Below are positions 1 to 7,590 of a stretch of 31,674 bases of DNA, piece after piece. The notes below the pieces were generated by a model, which searched no databases, was not told where the DNA came from, and was given only the letters and a program-made list of their open reading frames with translations. The first letter of the stretch is position 1, and each line of letters starts with the position of its first letter. Source of the stretch: an uncultured Collinsella sp. (GTDB lineage: Bacteria > Actinomycetota > Coriobacteriia > Coriobacteriales > Coriobacteriaceae); contig CABUZK010000019.1 of assembly GCA_902496115.1 (NCBI GenBank), positions 1 through 31,674 of the forward strand, given 5' to 3'. Position numbers and translations under genes: made by a program.

Positions 1-50
1 CCTTGAAAGAGGGCGCCCTCCGTGGCAAGATGGGGATTGTCCGAAGCTAA
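1..50 (+). CDS. 3' end of an unidentified upstream gene (partial)
   Basis: Frame 3 is open from the window edge to a TAA at 48-50 and would encode a 15-residue tail ending in GKMGIVRS. No other frame on this strand gives a better ending, and the stretch lies directly upstream of nagB. It is too short to assign to a family. It may be the last codons of a gene preceding nagB, or chance. Confidence 0.35.
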   Translation, partial: LKEGALRGKMGIVRS

Positions 51-221
51 AAGGCTTTGGGTCACCGTGGACGGGCAGGGGCCTCGACGCGGTTAGACAC
101 GAGACACATATATTACGCGACCTCGCCCTGGTGGCCGCACACGTTGGTTGCGGCCGACGCGGGCCGCGGGCAAGTGCTTGTAAGGGGAGCCTTGCCTCTC
201 TTGTACGAGAAAGGACGCGTA

Positions 222-950
222 ATGAAAATCATTAAAGCTAAAGACTACGAGGATATGAGCCGCAAGGCCGCTAATATCATCTCGGCCCAGGTTATCCTCA
301 AGCCCGATTGCGTGTTGGGTCTTGCCACCGGCTCCACCCCGATTGGCGCTTACAAACAGCTCGCTGCTTGGTACGAGAAGGGCGACATTGACTTCGCCGA
401 GGTCAGCACCTATAACCTGGACGAGTATCGTGGTCTTTCGCACGACGATCCCCAGAGCTATCACTACTTTATGCGCGAGAACTTCTTCGATCACATCAAT
501 ATCGATCTGAACAACACGCACGTGCCCGATGGCTCCAACCCCGATGCCGCCGCTGCCTGCTCCGAGTACGACAAGATCGTCGCTGCCGCCGGTTACCCGG
601 ATCTGCAGCTGCTCGGCATTGGCAACAACGGCCACATCGGCTTTAACGAGCCCGATGACCATTTCTCCAAGGGTACGCACTGCGTCGACCTGACCGAGAG
701 CACCATTCAGGCCAACAGCCGCCTGTTCGACAGCATCGATGACGTGCCCCGTCAGGCTTACACCATGGGCACCCAGACCATCATGTATGCCCGCATGATC
801 CTGGTTGTCGCCAACGGCGAGGCCAAGGCTCAGGCCGTGCACGATATGTGCTATGGTCCGGTTACGCCCAAATGCCCGGCTTCGATCCTGCAGCTGCACA
901 CCAACTGCGTCGTCGTTGCTGACGAGGCCGCTCTTTCGCTCTGCGAGTAA
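222..950 (+). CDS. nagB: Glucosamine-6-phosphate deaminase
   Basis: NagB converts glucosamine-6-phosphate to fructose-6-phosphate plus ammonia, the last step feeding amino sugars into glycolysis in the cytoplasm. The 242-residue length fits the short Gram-positive form. The phosphate/substrate loop LATGSTPIG lies at 34-42, NLDEYRGL at 65-72 carries the general base Asp67, and GIGNNGHIGFNEP at 132-144 carries His138 and Glu143. Position 136 is Asn where E. coli has Asp; I recall this as usual in Bacillus-type enzymes. The frame is open upstream to 57, but ATG 222 is chosen because a GAGAAAGGA ribosome site sits just ahead of it and the protein begins with the family-typical MKIIKAKDYE. A possible AT-rich -10 (TATATT, 109-114) lies upstream. 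A strong terminator follows, so it appears to end its transcript. Family assignment is very secure. Confidence 0.97.
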   Translation: MKIIKAKDYEDMSRKAANIISAQVILKPDCVLGLATGSTPIGAYKQLAAWYEKGDIDFAEVSTYNLDEYRGLSHDDPQSYHYFMRENFFDHINIDLNNTHVPDGSNPDAAAACSEYDKIVAAAGYPDLQLLGIGNNGHIGFNEPDDHFSKGTHCVDLTESTIQANSRLFDSIDDVPRQAYTMGTQTIMYARMILVVANGEAKAQAVHDMCYGPVTPKCPASILQLHTNCVVVADEAALSLCE

Positions 951-979
951 CGCGACCAAGCGATCTTACATAGCTTCTC

Positions 980-1009
980 AAAAGGCCCTCGCTTTGCGGG
1001 GGCCTTTTT
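980..1009 (+). terminator. Rho-independent terminator after nagB
   Basis: AAAAGGCCC and GGGCCTTTT form a GC-rich stem 30 bases after the nagB stop and run directly into a U-tract on the plus strand. Confidence 0.85.
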
Positions 1010-1400
1010 AGTGGGCATACGCCGTGGCGTATACATGACGGAAACCTTGCCGCGTGCTTGACTGGAGGGTTTTAAATTTTTGTGATTCATTCTATAGCAG
1101 ATTCTATGCACATTTGCCACCATAGAGTCGCAGGCGGTAGCGAGGAGTAGGCGAGTTGCGCAACTCAAATAAAAATAGCCGACTGCGCTACACTGCAAAT
1201 GGGATGGGACATGCTGGCAAGCGCATTGACCTGCGCAAAGACCTATTGGTCGGGGGATAAGTTACCATCGGGCCTCGCTGTACAAAAACTTGCCAAACAC
1301 GTACCGGCAGACAATGAAAAACTCTAAGTCGCGCTATTCACGGGGCGGCTCATATGGTCCTGCAGCTACGGTGTCCATATGGTCGAGTTGAGGAGCAAGC
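1010..1400. other. Intergenic region ahead of the SARP-type regulator
   Basis: This 390-base stretch has no credible gene. It holds a two-base-looped palindrome ATACGCC-GT-GGCGTAT (1017-1032) and two copies of CATATGG 24 bases apart, at 1351-1357 and within the palindrome CCATATGG at 1375-1382, the second ending 18 bases before the next start codon. These could be operators for the regulator that follows. An AT-rich patch around 1070-1110 may contain a promoter, but I could not fix its boxes. Confidence 0.5.
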
Positions 1401-4397
1401 ATGGTAAACGATCTGGGCAATACGGACGACCTCGAGTTGATGCCGACGGGCGGCGGCTATATGGTGCGGCGCGATCGCTTGATGAACGAGCTCATCGTTA
1501 AAGGGCGCAAGGCGGGAATTGTTTTGCTCTACGCGCCCGATGGGTTTGGCAAGACGTCGGTGTTGCTGCAATACGTGCAGGAGGTTAAATCGGACCCCAC
1601 GCGAGGGCCGGTTCGGATTATCGAGGCCGACCGCGCGATTGGACGCGAGCTCTTTATGCAGCTCGAGGTTGTCGCCGATGAGCTTAAGGACAAACCTCAT
1701 TCGCTCGTTGCGATCGATAACGTGCCCAATCTCGAGCAGCACGAAACCGAGGACCTCATCGATCGAATCCGCAGTTTACGTGCTACGGGGACGGGGGTCT
1801 TTATTGCCTGCCGCCCCTCCAACCGATTGCTTATCCACGGGCTGGGCGATTCTGTAAAAGTCAATGCGCAGATGCTCAAGGTGCACGCCTATGAGTATTC
1901 GTCATGGGCCACGGCGTTCTCAATCAGCACATCGCTTGATTTCTATCGGCTCACACAGGGTGTACCCGAGCTGGTATCTGCCCTGCAGACGGGAATGTAT
2001 GGACAGGGCGATGTTGCCGGGTTGCTCGAGAACGAAATCGTCAACGTGTACGGTGCGGCGCTGGTCGATCTCGCATCGCTCGAGAACAACCTGTTGTTTA
2101 CCGTTGCCTGTTTGATGGTACTGATGGGCGAGGGCCGCATTGCGGAGCTAGAGGCGTGCGGCGTGAGGCTTTCGATGGTCGACCAGTCCATCTTTGTGCG
2201 CGATTATCCGATTTTTGGCGTGGATCCGTCTGATCGCACCTTTAGGTGTTTGGGCGCTAAGGACAACGCGCGCCTGAGGCTGCGAAAGCTTGTTGCCGAG
2301 ATCCGTCCCGAACTTGTATCGCGGGCTGCTCGCATTTTGATCAAGGCGGGCCGATGCGATTTGGCTATGGACCTGGCCGACGCGTTCTTGGACCGCCATG
2401 TGGTATTGGAACTTGCCGGGCAGTATGGGGCCGATCTTGCCCTGACCGGGCACGGAGGGGACATTTGCCGTGCGGCGTCGGCGATGATCAATGCGGAAAA
2501 GCAGGAGCAAGAGCCGGCACCCGCCGAGGCACTCGGCGTGTATCTGGCGGCTGTCAGCGTGTGCAATACAAAGCTAGCAAGGTATATGGCGTCCGTTATC
2601 GAACGTGCGGGTGATCAGGCGGCGCACGAGGTCGATCCCGCTACCTGGAAAATAGCCCAGGCGCTCACCATCGCCTTTTATGGCGACAATGACCTGGGGC
2701 TTCCCGCCAACCCTGTTGTGCAAGAACAGACATCCTGCGAGGTGCTCGACATGCTGTCCGCGCATATCGAGGTCAAGCGCCACCTAATCGAGCGAGCGGA
2801 AGACGGCAATGTTCTCGTGAAGCTCAAGGTGTGCAAAGCCTATGATTGCGAGCTCGATATCGCGGGGATTCTCATACAGGCCGACCATATGCTGGTGGAG
2901 CTGTTCGACGGCTCGTTTGCTAAACCCGACGAGCGCGATGACAAGATGGCGCAGATACTCGAGGCGCTCGATATCCGCGGGCTTAAGGCGCCATCCATTT
3001 GGCTGCGTATGGTGCTGGCGGCGCGGCGCCTGCTCGCGGGCTTGCCCGTGACCGACGATGTGGCGTTTGGCGAGCTCGACCGCTTTGCGGTGCGTGTTCG
3101 TGACAATCAAATTCAGCTGTTTGGGTTATTGCTGGAGGGTTGGCAATCGCTGGCGGAGGGGCGGCCGGTCAACGCAAAGTTTCGCGCGGTCCAGGTGCTC
3201 AAGCTCGCCGACGAATCGATTACGTACATGCGCGAAAACGCGTTGCTGCTTGAGCGCGTGGCGTACCTGCGCAATACGTCGCTGGTATCGGTTCGCGAAG
3301 AGGCAGAGCTGCTCGACATTAGCAAGACGCAGGTCGGTGGCTCAGAAGCCTGGATCGTGGCGCTGCATCTGGCCGCTGCGGGTCGCGATAGCGATCTTGC
3401 CGCCTGGATGTCTATGAATCGCTCGGGGATTTTAGACCCATCGTATCGACTGTTCGCACGTCTTGCGATGCACTGTCTGGGCGAGCCTGCCGTCAGGATT
3501 CGCAAGAAGCTTCCGGTGCGTGAGCTGTCGCGGTATTCACTACGCGATGATTTTGAGGGCGAAAGCGAGCACCTGTTCCAGGCGGGCGAGGTTGAGGCTG
3601 TCGATACGATCGGCCATATTGAGATGCGCATGTTTGGCGCATTTCGCGCCGAGCGCGACGGTTTTCCCATCACGGATAAGATGTGGCGTCGCAAAAAGGC
3701 GGCAACACTTGCCGAGCGGCTCGCGCTGGGCATGGATGCCATGGTCGACCGCGAGACAATTGCCATGGAGTTGTGGCCCCATGCCGAGTTTAACGCCGCG
3801 CGCAACAATCTGTATTCGACGGTATCGCGCTTGCGCTCGGCTTTGGGTCCAACTCCGGATGGCAAGTCGTGTGTACTCATCCAAAACGAGTGCATTGGGC
3901 TCAACGGCGACTACGTTAAGACCGATGTAAGGCTCTTTGACCAGCTGAGCCGCGAGATTCTGGGAAACCGTATGGGCGCGAGAGGGCCGCACCTGGTTGA
4001 GCTATGTCTTAAGGTTGAGCAGCTCTACGCGGGGCCGCTGTATGTTCCCACCGGTTGCAACCCCACGTTTTTTACGCGCATGCGCCACATTATGCAATCC
4101 AAGTACATCGACTGCATGATTAGGGGAGCGAATGCCGCTCTCGAGGAAAATGACCTGCAATCGGCAATTTGGCTCGTTGAATCGGGGCTTCGCCAAGAGA
4201 CGGCGCGTGAGGACATGGTTCGCTGTGCCATGCGCGTTTACGGTGCAGCGGGACGACGCCGCGATGTTGTCGAGCTATACAGCGGCCACATGCACCACCT
4301 GCGAGAGCAGGTTCAAGGCGTGCCCGAGCCCGAGACAAGGCGCCTGTATGAGCGCCTGGTCGAAGGCAGGCTCAAGCGCGTGCTTGTCGAGCGATAA
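1401..4397 (+). CDS. Large STAND-type ATPase regulator with SARP/BTAD C-terminus
   Basis: This 998-residue cytoplasmic protein looks like a signal-integrating transcription activator. The N-terminus has a P-loop (APDGFGKTS, 45-53) and a plausible Walker B strand (SLVAID, 101-106), as in MalT/STAND ATPases. A long helical middle (about 200-730) would be the sensor or scaffold. From about 740 the IEMRMFGAFRAERDG segment begins an OmpR/SARP-like winged helix (to about 835), followed by a bacterial transcriptional activator domain to about residue 990. ATG 1401 is supported by AGGAG at 1391-1395. It stands alone between nagB and a convergent yhbY. No membrane segment is seen. Target genes and ligand are unknown. 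Family level is fairly secure; a role in controlling neighbouring genes would be guesswork. Confidence 0.85.
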   Translation: MVNDLGNTDDLELMPTGGGYMVRRDRLMNELIVKGRKAGIVLLYAPDGFGKTSVLLQYVQEVKSDPTRGPVRIIEADRAIGRELFMQLEVVADELKDKPHSLVAIDNVPNLEQHETEDLIDRIRSLRATGTGVFIACRPSNRLLIHGLGDSVKVNAQMLKVHAYEYSSWATAFSISTSLDFYRLTQGVPELVSALQTGMYGQGDVAGLLENEIVNVYGAALVDLASLENNLLFTVACLMVLMGEGRIAELEACGVRLSMVDQSIFVRDYPIFGVDPSDRTFRCLGAKDNARLRLRKLVAEIRPELVSRAARILIKAGRCDLAMDLADAFLDRHVVLELAGQYGADLALTGHGGDICRAASAMINAEKQEQEPAPAEALGVYLAAVSVCNTKLARYMASVIERAGDQAAHEVDPATWKIAQALTIAFYGDNDLGLPANPVVQEQTSCEVLDMLSAHIEVKRHLIERAEDGNVLVKLKVCKAYDCELDIAGILIQADHMLVELFDGSFAKPDERDDKMAQILEALDIRGLKAPSIWLRMVLAARRLLAGLPVTDDVAFGELDRFAVRVRDNQIQLFGLLLEGWQSLAEGRPVNAKFRAVQVLKLADESITYMRENALLLERVAYLRNTSLVSVREEAELLDISKTQVGGSEAWIVALHLAAAGRDSDLAAWMSMNRSGILDPSYRLFARLAMHCLGEPAVRIRKKLPVRELSRYSLRDDFEGESEHLFQAGEVEAVDTIGHIEMRMFGAFRAERDGFPITDKMWRRKKAATLAERLALGMDAMVDRETIAMELWPHAEFNAARNNLYSTVSRLRSALGPTPDGKSCVLIQNECIGLNGDYVKTDVRLFDQLSREILGNRMGARGPHLVELCLKVEQLYAGPLYVPTGCNPTFFTRMRHIMQSKYIDCMIRGANAALEENDLQSAIWLVESGLRQETAREDMVRCAMRVYGAAGRRRDVVELYSGHMHHLREQVQGVPEPETRRLYERLVEGRLKRVLVER

Positions 4398-4428
4398 AAA
4401 ACGGGCGTCTGAATCACTCGGACGCCCG
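4395..4428 (-). terminator. Terminator of yhbY, possibly shared by the convergent regulator gene
   Basis: CGGGCGTC (4402-4409) pairs with GACGCCCG (4421-4428), extended by a few more pairs inward. Read on the minus strand the stem is followed by six T residues (complement of 4395-4400), making it a good terminator for yhbY. On the plus strand the U-tract is poor. Confidence 0.8.
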
Positions 4429-4456
4429 CAGACTTGTTCGGTATGACCAGTCGGTT

Positions 4457-4756
4457 TTAGACGAGCTTGATATTCTCGATATCCTTGCGCGAGGACTCGC
4501 GATACAGCGAGAACTTGCGGCCGATAACCTGAACGACGTCGGCGTGGCAGCGCTCGGCGAGCTCCTCGGCGGCCTCGCGGGCAGAAAGGCTGGAGCCGTC
4601 TAGCACGGAGCACTTAACGAGCTCGTGCTTCTCCAGGTAGGCGACCGTCTGCTCGACGGTGCCCTCGTTGACATCGGACTTACCGATGATGATGGCGGGG
4701 TTGAGGTGATGGGCCATGCTGCGAAGCTGCTTGACCTGGGCTCCTGTCAGTGCCAT
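4457..4756 (-). CDS. yhbY: YhbY-family RNA-binding protein (CRM domain)
   Basis: This 99-residue protein is almost entirely one CRM (CRS1-YhbY) domain, a small RNA-binding fold associated with assembly of the large ribosomal subunit. It starts MALTGAQVKQLRSMAHHL, the characteristic YhbY opening, and has the loop IIIGKSDVNEGTV around 22-34, where the family's GxxG-type RNA contact lies. The length matches the stand-alone bacterial form (about 95-105). It ends at a strong terminator. The only upstream gene on the same strand is a methyltransferase 158 bases away, so they may or may not be co-transcribed. A weak hairpin without a U-tract (4783-4797) lies in the gap. Confidence 0.93.
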   Translation of the reverse strand: MALTGAQVKQLRSMAHHLNPAIIIGKSDVNEGTVEQTVAYLEKHELVKCSVLDGSSLSAREAAEELAERCHADVVQVIGRKFSLYRESSRKDIENIKLV

Positions 4757-4914
4757 GGGTTCTCGCTTTCTATGTATGGGGCGCCCCGCAATGGGGCCTT
4801 AATCTACGTGAGCTGTCCCACGATAGCGCAGGAACGACGTGGTGTGGAGCGCGTTTGCCCAGTTCGCAAAGAATGCGGATGTCGGGCGGGTGGACGATGC
4901 GTGCTATAGATGGG

Positions 4915-5802
4915 CTACGGGCGGAGCGCAGAGAACGGCTCCCAGGCGATAAACGCCCATCGGACTTTGCGGATGTGGTCGAGCATGTAACGTCCCTGCG
5001 GCACGCCCTTGGATCCCGGCTCGCCGGCATGGGGGTTCTCGATCATGTGGTGGGCGATATAGTCGCGCAGGCGGTCGATCTTGTCCTCGTTGCCATGCTC
5101 GAGCATGCGAGAAAAGTCCGCCACGCCCGTCTCGAGACTATCGAAGGTGTCGCGACGGGGCGATTCAAAATACGTGACCTGCGGCAGCGCCCCCATCTGA
5201 ATAAGGATGTTAAAGGCGTAAACAAAACCATTGCTACAGGTAACCGAGGCGCCGATGGCGTTCATCAAGTGCAGGTCATAACGCGGACTGGAGTTGGCGA
5301 CCATCGTGACAGCACAACGTCGGCGAGCCGTACGATCAAGCTTGGCAAGCGCACCTTTTAGATTGGTCGTCGTAACCGACCGACTGGCAAAGGCAACATC
5401 CACCGCTTTCACAACCGGTCCAACCAAATCCCAATCATCATCCCAAGCAAGCTCAAGCGGCGTAATGCGATCCTCGAGCCCATAGTACTCAATACCAGCA
5501 TCAAGCGTGCCCAACATAGCAGGAGAGAAGTCGGCAGCAATCACGGAATGCCCAGCCTGAGCAAGCGGAATAGCAATCGACCCAGCCCCACACCCCATAT
5601 CGAGCACCGACTCACCAGGCTTTAACGCCAACAGCTTTATAAAATCCCGGGCATACGGAGCAGTCTCAAGCGGCCGAAAATGCCGAGCCCTTTTATCCCA
5701 CTCAAAAGAATCATCAGTCCGATGTCGAGCGGCCTGCAGACGCATCCATTCGCCATTCCAATCCGCAGAAAGCAGCTCAGAACGAATCAAATCATCAGCC
5801 AC
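4915..5802 (-). CDS. Class I SAM-dependent methyltransferase, substrate unknown
   Basis: The 295-residue protein has a clear Rossmann methyltransferase core: motif I VLDMGCGAG at 66-74 and the acidic end of the second strand (Asp91 in IAADFSP). The N-terminal 50 residues (containing WNGEWMRLQAARH) and the C-terminal 110 residues are not typical of a named subfamily that I recognise. The start is taken as GTG 5802 because GGGAG lies seven bases ahead; an ATG at 5809 is in another frame and stops at once. A strong terminator hairpin ends only about 20 bases before this start, which is odd (see 5822-5853). The substrate could be a small molecule; nothing in the neighbourhood decides it. Confidence 0.88.
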   Translation of the reverse strand: MADDLIRSELLSADWNGEWMRLQAARHRTDDSFEWDKRARHFRPLETAPYARDFIKLLALKPGESVLDMGCGAGSIAIPLAQAGHSVIAADFSPAMLGTLDAGIEYYGLEDRITPLELAWDDDWDLVGPVVKAVDVAFASRSVTTTNLKGALAKLDRTARRRCAVTMVANSSPRYDLHLMNAIGASVTCSNGFVYAFNILIQMGALPQVTYFESPRRDTFDSLETGVADFSRMLEHGNEDKIDRLRDYIAHHMIENPHAGEPGSKGVPQGRYMLDHIRKVRWAFIAWEPFSALRP

Positions 5803-5821
5803 GGGCCATCTCCCTCACAAC

Positions 5822-5853
5822 AAAAAAGCGACTCCTCCCAAAAGAAGAGCCGC
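5822..5853 (-). terminator. Terminator or attenuator hairpin just upstream of the methyltransferase
   Basis: On the minus strand GCGGCTCTTC pairs with GAGGAGTCGC (10 pairs, two of them G-U) around a 6-base loop and is followed by TTTTTT (complement of 5822-5827). It ends about 20 bases before the methyltransferase GTG, so it either stops read-through from the PFL gene or attenuates the methyltransferase. Confidence 0.75.
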
Positions 5854-5967
5854 AACCAGCATATATCAGAAAGAACCGATCCAACGCTAAACCGCCATAC
5901 CAGCAAAGTAGGGCAGAAGCGAAGCGACTGCCAAAGGGATAGAACCCAACTGAGGTCCCGTTGTGCG

Positions 5968-6101
5968 GGAGCCCCGGGGAGGGCAAATATATAAGGTCGA
6001 TCGCGAGTTCCGCACGAGCCGGAGAGCACTTAATGTGCTCTCCGTGCGAGTCAGGACTGTCCGAGCAGGTGACCTTATATATTTGCCCTCCCCGGGGCTC
6101 C
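5968..6101. repeat. 134-bp nested palindrome (31-bp perfect inverted repeat with inner hairpin)
   Basis: Arms 5968-5998 and 6071-6101 are perfect reverse complements (31 bp); each contains GAGCCCCGGGGAGGGC followed by the AT-rich AAATATATAAGGTC. Inside is a second hairpin, GGAGAGCAC (6021-6029) with GTGCTCTCC (6035-6043), extended by CGCAC (6011-6015) with GTGCG (6044-6048). There is no U-tract, so it is not an ordinary terminator. It occupies most of the 315-base gap between the PFL gene and the methyltransferase. The rest of that gap (5854-5967) shows no gene. Confidence 0.9.
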
Positions 6102-6117
6102 TCGCCCGAACCCTCAG

Positions 6118-7482
6118 CTAGTTCTTGAGCGAGTTCAGCGGCGCCGGGAAGCGTCCGCCGCGGTGGGCGAGCACGGTGCCGGCGTTGGGGTTCACTGGCA
6201 TGATGGGTGCACGGCCAAACAGGCCGCCGTACTCGACGCAGTCGCCCACGCCCTTGCCGATAGCGGGAATCACGCGCACGGCCGTGGTCTTATTGTTGAT
6301 GACGCCGATGGCCATCTCGTCGGCGATGATGCCGGCGATGGTCTCGACCGGGGTGTCGCCGGGGATGGCGATCATGTCCAGGCCAACGGAGCACACGCAG
6401 GTCATGGCCTCGAGCTTCTCGAGCGAAAGCGCGCCGGCCTCGACGGCGGCGATCATGCCGGCGTCCTCGGACACGGGGATAAAGGCGCCCGAGAGACCGC
6501 CCACGCTGGAGCTGGCCATGACGCCGCCCTTCTTGACGGCATCGTTGAGCATGGCGAGTGCGCAGGTCGTGCCGGGGCCACCGCAGGTGCCCACGCCGAT
6601 GATCTCGAGGATACGCGCGACGGAGTCGCCGATGGCGGGCGTGGGAGCCAGCGACAGGTCGACAATGCCCTTCTCGACACCCAGGCGACGGGCGGCCTCG
6701 CGGCTCATGAGCTCGCCGGCACGGGTGATCTTAAAGGCGGTCTGCTTGATCTTCTCGGCGACCTCCATCATCGATGCGGAATCGGGCAGCGTCTCCAGGG
6801 CTGCGGCCATAACGCCGGGGCCCGAGACGCCTACGTTGATAACGGCATCGGCCTCGCCGCCGCCGTGAACGGCGCCCGCCATAAACGGGGAGTCCTCGAC
6901 CATGTTGGCAAAGCAGACAAACTTGGAGGCGCCAACGGAATCCTCATCTGCCGTAAGCTTGGCGGCATCGATGATGGTCTGAGCCGCCATGAGCACGGCA
7001 TCCATGTTGATGCCGGCGCGCAGGCTAGCGACGTTGACGCTGGAGCAGACGCGGCTGGTGGCGGCGAGCGCCTGGGGGATGGACTGGATGACACGGCGGT
7101 CGGCGTCGCCGATGCCCTTCTGGACGAGCGCGGAGAAGCCGCCCAGGTAATCGATGCCGAGCGTCTCGGCCGCGCGGTCGAGGGCATGCGCGATAGGGGT
7201 GAGGTCCTCATCCTTGCAGCATGCGGCGATCTGCGCCACCGGGGTGACGGAAACGCGCTTGTTGACGATGGGGATACCGTACTCGCGCTCGAGGTTCTCG
7301 GCGGTCTCGACCAGGTGCTCAGCCGTGTACGTCACGTGGTCGTAGATCTTCGTGCACATGCGGTCGAGGTTCTCGTCACCGCAACCCATGAGCGAAACAC
7401 CCATGGTGATGGTCCTGATGTCGAGGTTCTGTTCCTCAACCATGCCGCGGGTTTCCGCGATTTCTGCGGGCGTGATCGCCAT
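6118..7482 (-). CDS. PFL/UPF0210 (DUF711) family protein
   Basis: The 454-residue protein matches the UPF0210 family in length and in its glycine-rich blocks, such as INVGVSGPGVMAAAL, GVGTCGGPGTTCALAML and SSSVGGLSGAFIPVSEDAGM. Family members resemble pyruvate-formate-lyase in fold and are of unknown function; many are encoded beside a small ACT-domain protein, which is not seen here. ATG 7482 is chosen over an open extension to 7539 because AGGAG lies nine bases ahead and the N-terminus MAITPAEIAETRG then fits the family. It follows metH by 108 bases on the same strand; a hairpin and AT-rich promoter-like bases in that gap suggest its own promoter. No reaction can be assigned. Confidence 0.9.
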   Translation of the reverse strand: MAITPAEIAETRGMVEEQNLDIRTITMGVSLMGCGDENLDRMCTKIYDHVTYTAEHLVETAENLEREYGIPIVNKRVSVTPVAQIAACCKDEDLTPIAHALDRAAETLGIDYLGGFSALVQKGIGDADRRVIQSIPQALAATSRVCSSVNVASLRAGINMDAVLMAAQTIIDAAKLTADEDSVGASKFVCFANMVEDSPFMAGAVHGGGEADAVINVGVSGPGVMAAALETLPDSASMMEVAEKIKQTAFKITRAGELMSREAARRLGVEKGIVDLSLAPTPAIGDSVARILEIIGVGTCGGPGTTCALAMLNDAVKKGGVMASSSVGGLSGAFIPVSEDAGMIAAVEAGALSLEKLEAMTCVCSVGLDMIAIPGDTPVETIAGIIADEMAIGVINNKTTAVRVIPAIGKGVGDCVEYGGLFGRAPIMPVNPNAGTVLAHRGGRFPAPLNSLKN

Positions 7483-7530
7483 CCTTGCGCTCCTATCTGC
7501 CAAAACGAGCATAGTCTTATCTATTCTAAC

Positions 7531-7562
7531 GTGCCGCACGTGCCAAGTGGCGCATGCGGCAC
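7531..7562. other. Hairpin between metH and the PFL gene
   Basis: GTGCCGCA (7531-7538) pairs with TGCGGCAC (7555-7562), with a further TGCC/GGCG pairing inside. Neither strand gives a long U-tract (GTTTTGG on plus), so termination of metH here is possible but weak. AT-rich bases just past it on the minus strand (TAGAATAGATAAG) could be the PFL promoter. Confidence 0.5.
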
Positions 7563-7590
7563 GTTTTGGTGCTCGGTTGTTTCCGTTGTG

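Noticed and set aside
57..221. A 55-residue N-terminal extension of NagB
   Set aside because: Not family-like, and a good ribosome site precedes the internal ATG at 222.
222..950. Asn136 of NagB as a lost catalytic residue
   Set aside because: Asn at this position is, as far as I recall, normal in Gram-positive NagB proteins; the other catalytic residues are present.
4783..4797. Terminator between the methyltransferase and yhbY
   Set aside because: GCCCC/GGGGC stem is only 5 bp and has no U-tract on either strand.
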